DNA of 52,228 nucleotides from Beverwykella pulmonaria. Its lineage: Eukaryota > Ascomycota > Dothideomycetes > Pleosporales > Melanommataceae. Made by a program: the position numbers and the translations under genes. This document shows, piece by piece, positions 43,969 to 52,228 of this stretch (its first letter is position 1; each line of letters starts with the position of its first letter). The stretch covers positions 1 to 52,228 of the forward strand of contig BCHH01000008.1 in NCBI GenBank assembly GCA_001599595.1. Reading direction: 5' to 3'. The notes below the pieces were generated by a model. The model was not told the DNA's origin. It worked only from the letters and a program-made list of their open reading frames with translations, and ran no database searches.

Positions 43969-45123
43969 TAAGAAGGATCGTATGGGAAGGCCAATACGGA
44001 AGCTACCTGTATGTGATACGTGGAGAGCCTAAAGGGAACTGCAAGATGGTTGATGAGAGATCGCTGCTGGCCGAGGGTGTCCAAGCTTAACATGGGCCGC
44101 GAGCCTCTAGAGCTGCTGGCGGACGCATGGATGTGCAAACAACTGGTTGTTATGGACACGTGACTTCTGCTTCTTACCTGAGAGAACGGTCGAGGGCTTT
44201 ACAATATATTCATTTACCGCATAGACTTTGGTGAGGTTCACTGAATAAGCGAGGCTGCAATCGCGGTGATCGAAGATTTCCTACTCTTGTGGGACGAACG
44301 GATGGAGCTCAATGCATGTAACCGCGAATCAAAGTGCTCGGCTGCCTTGTGTATCCCACGAACGCTACATGCTCTCCCGCATGCGGCACTTCAGCTCGTA
44401 TCCGTCAAACAGCTGAAAGCTCAATGCATGTAACCGCGAATCAAAGTGCTTGGCTGCCTTGTGTATCCCACGAACGCTGTATGCTCTCCCGCATGCGGCA
44501 CTTCAGCTCGTATCCGTCAAACAGCTGAAAGCTCAATGCATGTAATCGCGAATCAAAGTGCTCGGCTACCTTATGTATCCCACGAACGCTGTATCCTCTC
44601 CCGCATGCGGCACTTCAGCTCGTATCCGTCAAACAGCTAAACGAGACTACCTAAATGCGCCTTCGCCGGACCTCGCTATTAGGGAGACACCAATTCTCTG
44701 CGGCGAGCATGCGGGGGCACATTGGCCCGGGATGTTCGAAGATGGTAACTCCGTTCGTTACTGTGTTCTCTGTGGAAGATAGCAACAGGGACAGATGAAC
44801 CAATTATACGACCGATTCGGCCTCGATAACCAGTAAGCTTGCTTGACCGCCCGCACTGTTATTCAATAGTGTTGGTAAAAGATTTTGACCACAGTAAGCT
44901 CCATATCAGAATATTAATTGTGTTGAAAAATCCGAGGCGCCAGGTATCGAAGTAATGACGCTTCCAGGTTGAAAAGTGACATCGACACTACTGCAGCTAC
45001 GGGTAGCTCTTGGGCGAACTCTAAAAAAGGAAAATAAGCTTAAATCAAAAACTCAAGCTATCTCTACCGCTTGGGTGACATATTTTTCAAAGTGTCCCAA
45101 CACGATGTTTGATGCACGTTTAA
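43969..45123. other. Intergenic with 112-bp tandem repeat
   Basis: Lies between the NLR start and the 3' end of the 290-aa gene. Apart from the tandem repeat at 44306-44641 no gene is supported. The minus-strand frame 43968-44159 just upstream of the NLR start could belong to its leader but no splice to it was needed. Confidence 0.4.
44306..44641. repeat. Minisatellite, three 112-bp units
   Basis: Three direct copies of 112 bp beginning AGCTCAATGCATGTAA at 44306, 44418 and 44530. They differ at only a few positions (for example C/T in GTAACCGCG against GTAATCGCG). Each copy gives the same false plus-strand frame. The unit contains GCATGCGGCAC. It lies upstream of the NLR start codon. Confidence 0.95.
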
Positions 45124-45996
45124 CTACTCCGGTCTTCCCTTGACTGTGGAGATGATAGTTGTGGAGACAATCTCAGCAAGCCTTTCCAGATTAACCGACT
45201 CAAGAGCATCGCTGCTTTCGCCCTCCTTTAGAGAAAGGGAGGGAGTTAAGCTGGGGTCAAAAATGACCGGATCGGTCTCGGGCGTGTTTCCCATGACACC
45301 CCGCAGTGCCTTTGCCGCTTCATATCTCCAGCCCGCTTTACCCTTGACCTCAACGTGAGCTGTGAATCGCTGATCTTTGTTTTTTCTCTTGAGAAGAATT
45401 GCAGATGAAATGAAACTGGGAATCCCCGATTTTTGTTCCTCATTCTCATAGGCAATCAGGCGAACCACATTTTTCTTTCCCCACTCTCGTCCCTCAATCC
45501 GTCTGGTGCCCTTTAGGCCGGCATGATCGGTATGTTTGGTGTCCTTGGTCTGGCTCCACTTTCCCGTAACCCCTAGTGTGACCCCTGGGGCTTGCCCACC
45601 CGCGTTCACATCTGTTCCAACTGTCTGGCTGATAGTGGCTTCAGATTCGCTGAACGAAAAATCGCCCTCTGGCCAGAGGGAGTAGGCTTCAGGGTCCGAC
45701 TGCAGCGGCCGCTTCTCGTCCGCAAAACGAACTTTGATTTCGGCCTGCTGGAAGCGCCTTTTCTGGTCCTGTCCGTGGAATTCAAAGGAAATCACCACTA
45801 AGGTACCATGGTCTCCATCAGGCGACATCTTTCCATGTATAACTCCAAGTATGTTAGATTGAAGAAGCAGCCCATCACAAAGATCATCGATGACGTGAGA
45901 ACGCTGGGTCTCCCCAGGTTCATTCTTGACATGATATGAGCTATCATCCTGGGTACTGTAGAATTGGATGGTATGGGCCTGCTGTTTGGTAGCCAT
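45124..45996 (-). CDS. 290-aa beta-rich protein of unknown function, paired with S8 gene
   Basis: Single-exon gene. The ATG at 45996 (MATKQQAHTIQFYS) is preferred over the in-frame ATG at 46098 because the extra 34 residues look like untranslated leader. No signal peptide or stable transmembrane helix. The first part has alternating hydrophobic strands (GLLLQSNILGVIHGKM, GTLVVISFEFHG, AEIKVRF); the middle 150-195 is a Gly/Thr/Ser-rich amphipathic pattern (TISQTVGTDVNAGG, VTLGVTGKWSQ) followed by GLKGTRRIEGREWG; then FISSAILLKRKNKDQRFTA. A linker TDPVIFDPSLTPSL leads to a C-terminal amphipathic helix (ALESVNLERLAEIVSTTI). It is divergent from the subtilisin gene with 488 bp between. I do not recognise a named domain. 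The pattern would fit a small pore-former with a cleavable tail, comparable to fungal gasdermin-like proteins, but that is inference from layout only. Confidence 0.85.
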   Translation of the reverse strand: MATKQQAHTIQFYSTQDDSSYHVKNEPGETQRSHVIDDLCDGLLLQSNILGVIHGKMSPDGDHGTLVVISFEFHGQDQKRRFQQAEIKVRFADEKRPLQSDPEAYSLWPEGDFSFSESEATISQTVGTDVNAGGQAPGVTLGVTGKWSQTKDTKHTDHAGLKGTRRIEGREWGKKNVVRLIAYENEEQKSGIPSFISSAILLKRKNKDQRFTAHVEVKGKAGWRYEAAKALRGVMGNTPETDPVIFDPSLTPSLSLKEGESSDALESVNLERLAEIVSTTIISTVKGRPE

Positions 45997-46484
45997 GAGT
46001 ATGAATGAGTGGTTGAATGAGGGTTCGGCGGATGGAAAAGAAAATGATGGCCTAACTATGGAGATATTCATACGCATCCTATTATATAGCATGACCAACG
46101 CAAAGGTTTCCCCAACCTGTGGAACTCGATTTAGTTAAGCTGAGCTGCCCTCGCAGTCGTAATACGAGGTGGCTTCAGGGAAAAGCGAGACTGAGTGGGA
46201 TGCAATGTCCCGATGCGACAGGGATGGGAAATCATCCCAGCCTGCCCGGCACTCCAACAAGCAAATGTACTGTACCACATCAATTACTCCTCTGGAGGCC
46301 AGATCAACCGCAGCACGTGAACACCAGGAGTTACAATTGCGGGGTTGTTCGATAGCCTATTCTCCTCCAGCTCAGCCTTCCTATCTCCATCCTTGGCATC
46401 CCTCATTTCTCTATATCTAGAACAATTATTTACTGCCCCAATCTAGTCTTTGAACCACTTGCCTGCATCTCCCTCCCAAGCAAA
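45997..46484. promoter_or_regulatory. Shared divergent promoter region
   Basis: 488 bp separate the start codons of the 290-aa protein (minus) and the S8 protein (plus), so both promoters must be here. No TATA box or operator is identified with confidence. The divergent layout allows co-regulation of the pair. Confidence 0.5.
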
Positions 46485-49400
46485 ATGACATCGGATGACG
46501 GCGGTAGTGAACTGGGAAGGCCTCCCCGGCGTTCCCGGACTCTAGACCTTCTTGCCGATGGGGGAAAATCTCGAACACAGCGACCGAGACCAAAGCTGGA
46601 TCATGCGTCCGCTGAAACGCCCAATGACGGAATTGTGCCTGATAGAGAGCTGGAGGGCCCTGAGATGGATACAGAGGAAGAAGAGGAGGGCGACCTGGAA
46701 TATGATGGTGGCAGCGAACAAAGACGTACGTATCAAACTACTGTGGAACATTATCGTATATGCGAACATTTGGAAAGTACACAATACAAAGATGTCAGAA
46801 AACTATACGAATACCTGGAAGGAGTAAGTAACCATCTCAAGGAACGGGGCACAGAGGCCACCTTCATCCATGTTCTCGTTAGAAAACTCAAGGATCTACA
46901 ATCACAAAATATGCCTAGGCACAGAAACAAACGAAAATGGATCACTTTAACGCTCGTTACAACCAAGATAATTCCCTGGATCGTGTACAGATACCCAGAT
47001 CTTGTCGTCGAGCGGTCCAAGGATTCTTCTAAGCAAACAGCGTTCGAGGAAGCATCCGAGAATCACATCCAGGCCGCCTATTGCATTCTAAGCCTACTTC
47101 TGGATGATGAAACCAAGTTGGAACTCGAAAAGTCATGCTGCAGCCGCTCTGAGAACCCGTGCACGATGGGTGTCACTCATCCATTGATTGATTTAGTACA
47201 GAAACTCAGACCCACTGGAATTCACGACAATGGCCATGACTGGTGTCCACATAAAAACGCCAAAACGTTGCTCGACTTTCACCAGAAGTTAGAAAATATT
47301 CTCAAAGAGGCGGTGAAGCTCAATCCTAAATCGACGACCACTTGCCTTCAACATGCCATTAAGGAATTTAGATACAACTACGACGGCAAGGCCGTTGAAC
47401 GACTGATCACCATCAGCGATAAGGAGATGATTATGGAAAAGAATGGCTCGGACACGCCGTTAATAAGTGCCGTCATGCAATTCCAAAATCCATCCGAAGG
47501 CGACAAAGAGACTCTGAAACAGCTGATCCAGATCATCCAGCTTCTCGTGAGCGTATGTCCAGAAGCGCTCGACGATAAGAGCAAGACGAGTGGTAAAACA
47601 GCCTATGAAGAGCTCCTGTCGTATAAATCGGCGGCGGTGTCGGAGGAAAATAAAATGCAAATTCAACAAGTGCTCAATATTCTGAAGGAGGCTGTCATCG
47701 GAGATTTGACGAGGAAACACAAGGCGAAACTGGAGTATCTCTATCCTCCAGATTTTCCAGGTCAGTCGAATTTTATTAGAGTTTTGATGGAAGTATACAT
47801 GATGCTAATGGCTCCGTAGCACTTAGAATATGTCTCGATCTGGGTTCATCCAAACCAATCGGGGCACGCTTTGTTGATGCAGTAGTCGAAGAAATATTTG
47901 ATGATTTCAACTTCGAAACGGTGTTGAGTTACGTCCAGCTACCTCCCCGAATTTCGGCGTATACGACCGTAAGCAAACAGGGGCAGGAAGACGTACTGAT
48001 GAATTACAAGAAAATTTTCGATTTTTTGTCAGATAAGGGGGTAAAGAAAGTCTTCAAAGTGATTGTGAACGATCTGACAGACCGACCACACACAGATGAA
48101 ATGATAGTACGCCTAGTGAAAAAGTTCAACGTGGAACATTGGGAATGGAAAAAGCTTGATATGAGTAGCCAGACCATTCTCGATGCGGCTCCGGGCGTTA
48201 AATCCGTCTCATTGCATTCCAGCGGTAGCTACTCGGCGCTTCAAGGCTGGGCATGTAAAAATGGTCTGATTAAACTCAAGAATGTAAGAGAGCGGACGAT
48301 AGGTGGTAAAACGATCTACTAACAGTGGATTAGCTTACCAAAGTGAATGTCATTGTACATCAGGTTTGTGCAAATTCCTACTCTCCCTTATTCTTTCTAC
48401 TCTTTTGCTAACTCAGACCTGACATAGGGCGTTGAGACGGATGCGAGCCTAATCAAGTATAAGAATCAATTTGAAAAGGACCTAAGGGAACGATTTCAGA
48501 GGTGGGGTAGGACTGTAGACATTTCGCCAAAGGAACCGAAGCTCGGAAAGCCCATCATTGAAGAGATCGGCAATGCAGATCACTCAGCAAACCAGGCCTT
48601 GACCAGCCAAAATAAGACGAAGTAAGTCACATTCTCTCTTTCCCCCTTTTTTGATTTTGAACGCTGACAATGCGATCCCGCAGCCACAACTGGATCCAGC
48701 ATATGGAAAAGTTTGTTAGAGGACTGAAGAATCTCAAAGAGGAAAAGTCCTCGGTTAAGGTTGCCCTTATAGATGACGGGATTGATCCGGTGGAAATGAA
48801 GTTCAAGGTCGTCGATGGCAAGTCGTTTAGTAAGGATGACGATGCGAGCGAGGACAACTACTATGTCGAGGCTGGTCCACACGGTACCATCATGGCGAAC
48901 TTGATTTTCAAGATGTGCCCAATGGTAGAATTTTACATGGCAAAGATTGTACCGAATGAGTCCTCTACTATCCCGCCGGAAGCTGCGGTCAAGGTAAGGA
49001 GCCAAACGAGCACCCTTCAACTAGTAGGGAAGTTTTCTGTCTGCTGACAATTCCCGCTTTGCTTGTGTAGGCTTTAAAGTGGGCAGTTGAAGAAAAAAAG
49101 GTGGACATAATCTCTATGAGCTGGACCATCAAGAGAGATGCCAACCAGAACGATTTCGAAAAAGCGATTAGTACCGCAATAACGAATAACGTTCTGCTTT
49201 TCGCCTCGCTACGCGAGGCCGAGGACGCCTTGGTGGCGGAGAACTTTTATCCTGTCTCACTTGATAAGGTGTTCAGGATTGGATCCGCGACGCGATTTGG
49301 TAACCAAGCCGAAACGTTCTCAGGCGACTCTAACGTTGCCCAATACATTCTCCCAGGCAGAGAGGTCCTTCTGAAACTGGGTACAGAGACAACCGAAATT

Positions 49401-49760
49401 CAGGGGAGTTCTGTCGCCACTGCGCTTGCCGCTGGTCTCGCCGCTCTGATCCTTCACTGCGCCGATCTGGCTGACAAAGCAAACAGTCAAAAGTCAGGGA
49501 CTCAAAAGGGGAAGGAACTACGAAACAAAGCCAATATGAAGAAAGTCTTCGACCGTATGTCCCATATGAGTAACAGGAAGAATTATCCTGAAGTCCAAAA
49601 ATACTTTCAGATGCAGGGCGAGGACCTGACAGATGAGGACATCGAGGGGACTGTCAATGCCGTGACATCAGATGTATGTATTCGAATAATCTCTACTGCA
49701 CAAAGATGTTTAATAAATAAAAACTAGGTCTTTTGGAATCCACTTCGGAAGTCTACCTAG
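46485..49760 (+). CDS. Subtilisin-like (S8) serine protease with large N-terminal region
   Basis: Seven exons: 46485-47760, 47820-48283, 48334-48363, 48428-48621, 48684-48993, 49071-49673 and 49728-49760, total 969 aa, all phases consistent; if the last intron is not removed the protein ends at 49727 instead. Residues 1-100 are charged and acidic (TEEEEEGDLEYDGG). Residues 100-590 are mostly helical with no domain I can name. The S8 domain has Asp685 in VALIDDGID, His721 in PHGTIMANLIF, VDIISMSWTI, and Ser872 in QGSSVATALAAGLAAL, the full triad. The usual oxyanion-hole Asn motif (AAGN) is not evident; that place reads LLFASLREAED. There is no signal peptide, so it is probably cytosolic, unlike secreted subtilisins. 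Fungal subtilisins of this type occur as effectors in NLR-linked cell-death systems. Its divergent neighbour is the candidate substrate. No disabling mutation. Confidence 0.9.
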
Positions 49761-50002
49761 ATACTGCAATATAACCCAAATCTTCTCAAATTTGGATAAG
49801 AAAGATTGACCTCCACAAACTTTTCTATGCATGGGGTAAGGGATCAGGAATAGCGTGTTCAACTAGATCAGATCAATGTATTTTAATTAGTGAGCTGGAA
49901 ATAAGTACTACTACTATCGTAGAGTAGTTCCTTCGACTTCTTGCCCAGTTGGAGACCTATTTAAAATTTGCTCACTTAAATTATCCATTGAAAAGCACCT
50001 AC

Positions 50003-50348
50003 TATGATGACGAGCACGGTCTTCACTATCGCGGATGCGCGCAGGCAAATGAAAGGATAAGTAGGTTCTATTTCAAGTACACTAAGATAGAGCGAGAAGA
50101 GGTTCTCAGGGAGAACAGTCCTATATACAGAAGGGTATGGTCCGGGCCGCGGCCAACCAAGCAGGTTCTGAAAGGGCGGTGTGACATGGTGCGCCCACGT
50201 CGTTCGACGTGGTCAAGCTAAGCGTGCGCCATGATCGCATCCAATGCATGTTCCTGGGATGCTCATTGTTGAGCTCACTGCCTAATGCCCTTACCTCTAA
50301 TGCGTGGTCATGTGATGTGTGGTTGAGCTGCTAAGCAGCACCGTCACA
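50003..50348 (-). mobile_element. LTR family B with adjoining pol end
   Basis: Starts TATGATGACGAGC (RIP-changed TGTGATG) and ends GCACCGTCACA. It is followed by ATTACCCCCCTCTAAGGG, a polypurine tract on the minus strand, and by 175 bases of the pol 3' end (to 50523) that resemble 50853-51030. It is therefore the 3' LTR end of an element truncated by the next copy. Confidence 0.82.
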
Positions 50349-50523
50349 TTACCCCCCTCTAAGGGAGGCTCATCCCCAAGCCTTGACTTACTGCCTCCTC
50401 TGTTCTAATCTCTGTGTCCGTGTTGTCCTCACCCTTAAGGCTGCCTTGTCATCCTCGTCTGTTGCCTCCAGGTCCTCCTCCGCTTTGTATGCTTTCAGCC
50501 AAGCTTCTAGTCATGCTAGTAGT

Positions 50524-50852
50524 TATGATGACGAGCACGGTCTTCACTATCGTGGATGCGCGCAGGCAAATGAAAGGATAAGTTGGCTCTATTTCAAGTA
50601 CACTAAGATAGAGCGAGAAGAGGTTCTCAGGGAGAACGATCCTATATACAAAAGGGTATGGTCCGGGCGCGGCCCGACTGAGCATGTCCTGACAGTGTGG
50701 CATGGTGCGGCTGATACACTTTACGCTGATGTGAAGCTGAGCGTGCGCCACCCCGTCGCATCTGATGCGAGGTCCCGCTCAGCTCCTGCCACTGTTGTCT
50801 CTGACACGTGTTCATGTGATGTGTGGTTGAGCTGCTGAGCAGCACCGTCACA
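50524..50852 (-). mobile_element. 3' LTR of Gypsy B
   Basis: Second copy in the same orientation, TATGATGACGAGC to CGTCACA, directly followed by the polypurine tract (TTACCCCCCTC on this strand) and the pol terminus. Its element continues right and is cut by the window end. Confidence 0.85.
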
Positions 50853-50891
50853 TTACCCCCCTCTAAGGGAGGCTCGTCCCTAAGCCTTGAC

Positions 50892-51787
50892 TTACTTCCT
50901 CCTCCGTTCTGATCTCTGTATTCGTGTTGTCCTTACCCCTAAGGCTGCCTTGTCATCCTCGTCCGTTGCCTCCAAGTCCTCCTCCGCTTCATATGCTTTC
51001 AGCCAAGCTTCTAGTCATGCTGGTGGTCCTGCTTTGTCTGGATATGCCTTGTGGTAGTCTCTGACCTTGTGCGGAGCTCCTATGAAGCTGTCACGACGAC
51101 GAGGCATTCAGGTATGAATACTAGATTACTAGATTGCTACGTACGACTGTCGGGATGGGTCAAGACGTCAGATGCAGAGGAAGGGAAGCTTCTCTGCCAG
51201 GCTATATACATGAAGTTGCTGGGCTCGTGCGCAGCCAAGGTGTCGCGTAACGTGTCAGGGGAAGCGTGTTAGGGGAAGCGAGCTTGTCAGGGGAACCACG
51301 GTGGTTACCGTGACAGAAGCCACAGGCATTGTACTATGTAGGATCTGGGTCATGAGCTACCCATAAGGCTTTGTATTGCAGTCAGCCACAGAATAGACAG
51401 CTGTCTAGGATCTCCTGCACAGGCCATTCAGGGTGACTGTTGATTTTAATTGCGGGCTCCTCTGGTTCAATCTGGCCAGGCAGTGGTTTAGTTGAAGCTT
51501 TCCGCAGGCGCTTAGCATGGAAGACGTCGTACATGCGCATGTAGGCTAGTAACTTAACGCGATAGGAGTGTCCTTTCATTCCTACAATAGGGTAAGGCCT
51601 GTATGTCTGCTGGTCAAGCTTCTAACTAGGGCGGCCAGAAGTAAATCCTTTGGGTGTGACATATACCTCATCTCCTACTGTGAAATCAGGCTCGCGACGC
51701 TTCTTGTTGGCTTAACACGCTTGTTGTTTCTGCGCTTGAGCAATGCCTTGCTAAGCTATCTCTGTAGCTAGCTTGACAGCATCATGA
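50892..51787 (-). pseudogene. Gypsy B pol C-terminus (integrase tail and chromodomain-like region)
   Basis: Read leftward from 51787: KKRREPDFTVGDEVYVTPKG, LDQQTYRPYPIVG, HSYRVKLLAYMRMYDVFHAK (the integrase C-terminal pattern), then INSHPEWPVQEILDS and YKALWVAHDPDP of a chromodomain-like tail, and, past the nested solo LTR, GAPHKVRDYHKAYPDKAG and a charged end before the stop 50892-50894. Several TAG/TAA/TGA stops sit where Gln, Trp or Arg is likely. Upstream pol is displaced by the LTR at 51788. Confidence 0.85.
51089..51315. mobile_element. 227-bp solo LTR, family C, nested in Gypsy B
   Basis: TGTCACGACGACGAGG to GGTTACCGTGACA, flanked by GAAGC on both sides (51084-51088, 51316-51320). Joining the flanks with one GAAGC restores the pol frame (NACGFIGAPHKV), which proves the insertion. 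Its ends resemble family A LTRs, so it may be a short relative. Confidence 0.92.
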
Positions 51788-52228
51788 TGTTACGGTTCGA
51801 AGAAGTAGCACAGATGCGGGCTGCAGATGAGGAACCAACCCCGTCAACAGGCGCAGCACGGCGCGCAGGCGGGCGCAAAGGAACAGCGAGGATTCGCGCA
51901 GGTAAGCGAGGCACGTGACAGAAGATATCCCGCCAAGGAAGAGGAAACTCAGAAGAATTGAAGGATCCCAGAAAATTCCGCCAAGACAAAGGAAACTTAG
52001 GAGAATTAAAGGATCCCAGAAGATCACGCCAAGACACAGGAAACTTGGGAGAATTGAAGGATCCCAATTATCCTGCTAAGAAGAAGGGAGACCTAGGAGA
52101 CTTAGGATTCTATGTTTAAAGAGGAAATATATAAGGAGGACAGTTTCCTATGTTATGTTTGCTCTTTGTAGTTAACTTAAATAACTTTACTTGTCTCTTA
52201 CCTAGATTAATATAGCAAGTTAGTTAGT
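51788..52228 (+). mobile_element. LTR family D, cut by window end
   Basis: Starts TGTTACGGTTCGAAG and matches 22264 onward, including three imperfect units with GAGAATT-AAGGATCC and the TTAACTTAAATAAC block. It is far less T/A-rich than the 22264 copy. The right end and any internal sequence lie outside the window. Confidence 0.82.

Noticed and set aside
44306..44641. Possible CRISPR-like array
   Set aside because: Units are contiguous 112-bp direct repeats without unique spacers, and the genome is fungal.
44334..44782. Three similar short plus-strand ORFs
   Set aside because: They are the same frame repeated in each 112-bp tandem unit; no start context or protein family.

Overview
The window reads as accessory, transposon-rich DNA from a filamentous ascomycete (Pezizomycotina). 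The reasons are short GT-AG introns of about 50-115 bases, fungal secreted enzymes, an NLR-like ankyrin protein, LTR and DNA transposons, and heavy C-to-T / G-to-A decay of the kind made by repeat-induced point mutation (RIP), which has turned Gln and Trp codons into stops and catalytic Asp into Asn. I cannot name the species. Exon models were built by hand by following reading frame, splice consensus and family motifs; all intact models below are stop-free and frame-consistent.

Region 1 (1-20.5 kb), a degradative and secondary-metabolism neighbourhood with many dead genes: an NmrA-like pseudogene; an MFS-permease pseudogene split by a 682-bp hAT-type MITE with a perfect 8-bp target duplication; an unassigned gene fragment; a tannase/feruloyl esterase pseudogene (one nonsense codon, one frameshift); an intact AA9 copper monooxygenase; an intact SRPBCC-fold protein; an intact four-exon POT peptide transporter; a cytochrome P450 pseudogene; and an intact intronless secreted GH2 beta-galactosidase-like enzyme between two LTR relics.

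Region 2 (20.5-38.3 kb), nested transposons: a PIF/Harbinger element (TTA duplication) inserted in an LTR relic and itself hit by a solo LTR; a Ty3/Gypsy element (503-bp LTRs, GGTTG duplication, minus strand) whose integrase is split by a full-length hAT element (8-bp duplication TGTGGCAA); and an LTR split by an 821-bp hAT-like nonautonomous element (8-bp duplication ACCACACG). Catalytic residues of the transposon proteins are RIP-altered. An 835-base N gap is flanked by the same 1,552 bases on both sides, which is most simply an assembly artefact.

Region 3 (38.8-49.8 kb), the most interesting part: three intact genes in a row. They are a 1,602-aa NLR-like protein (alpha/beta-hydrolase-like domain without its serine nucleophile, P-loop NTPase, ankyrin repeats), a 290-aa beta-rich protein of unknown function, and, divergent from it, a 969-aa protein with a C-terminal subtilisin (S8) domain. 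The arrangement of a small beta-rich protein beside a subtilisin gene and an NLR resembles known fungal allorecognition/cell-death loci in which a subtilisin cleaves a small pore-former. That role is inference.

Region 4 (50.0-52.2 kb): remains of a second Gypsy family, with LTRs, the pol C-terminus, a nested 227-bp solo LTR (duplication GAAGC) and another LTR cut by the window edge. No tRNA, rRNA or CRISPR array was seen.
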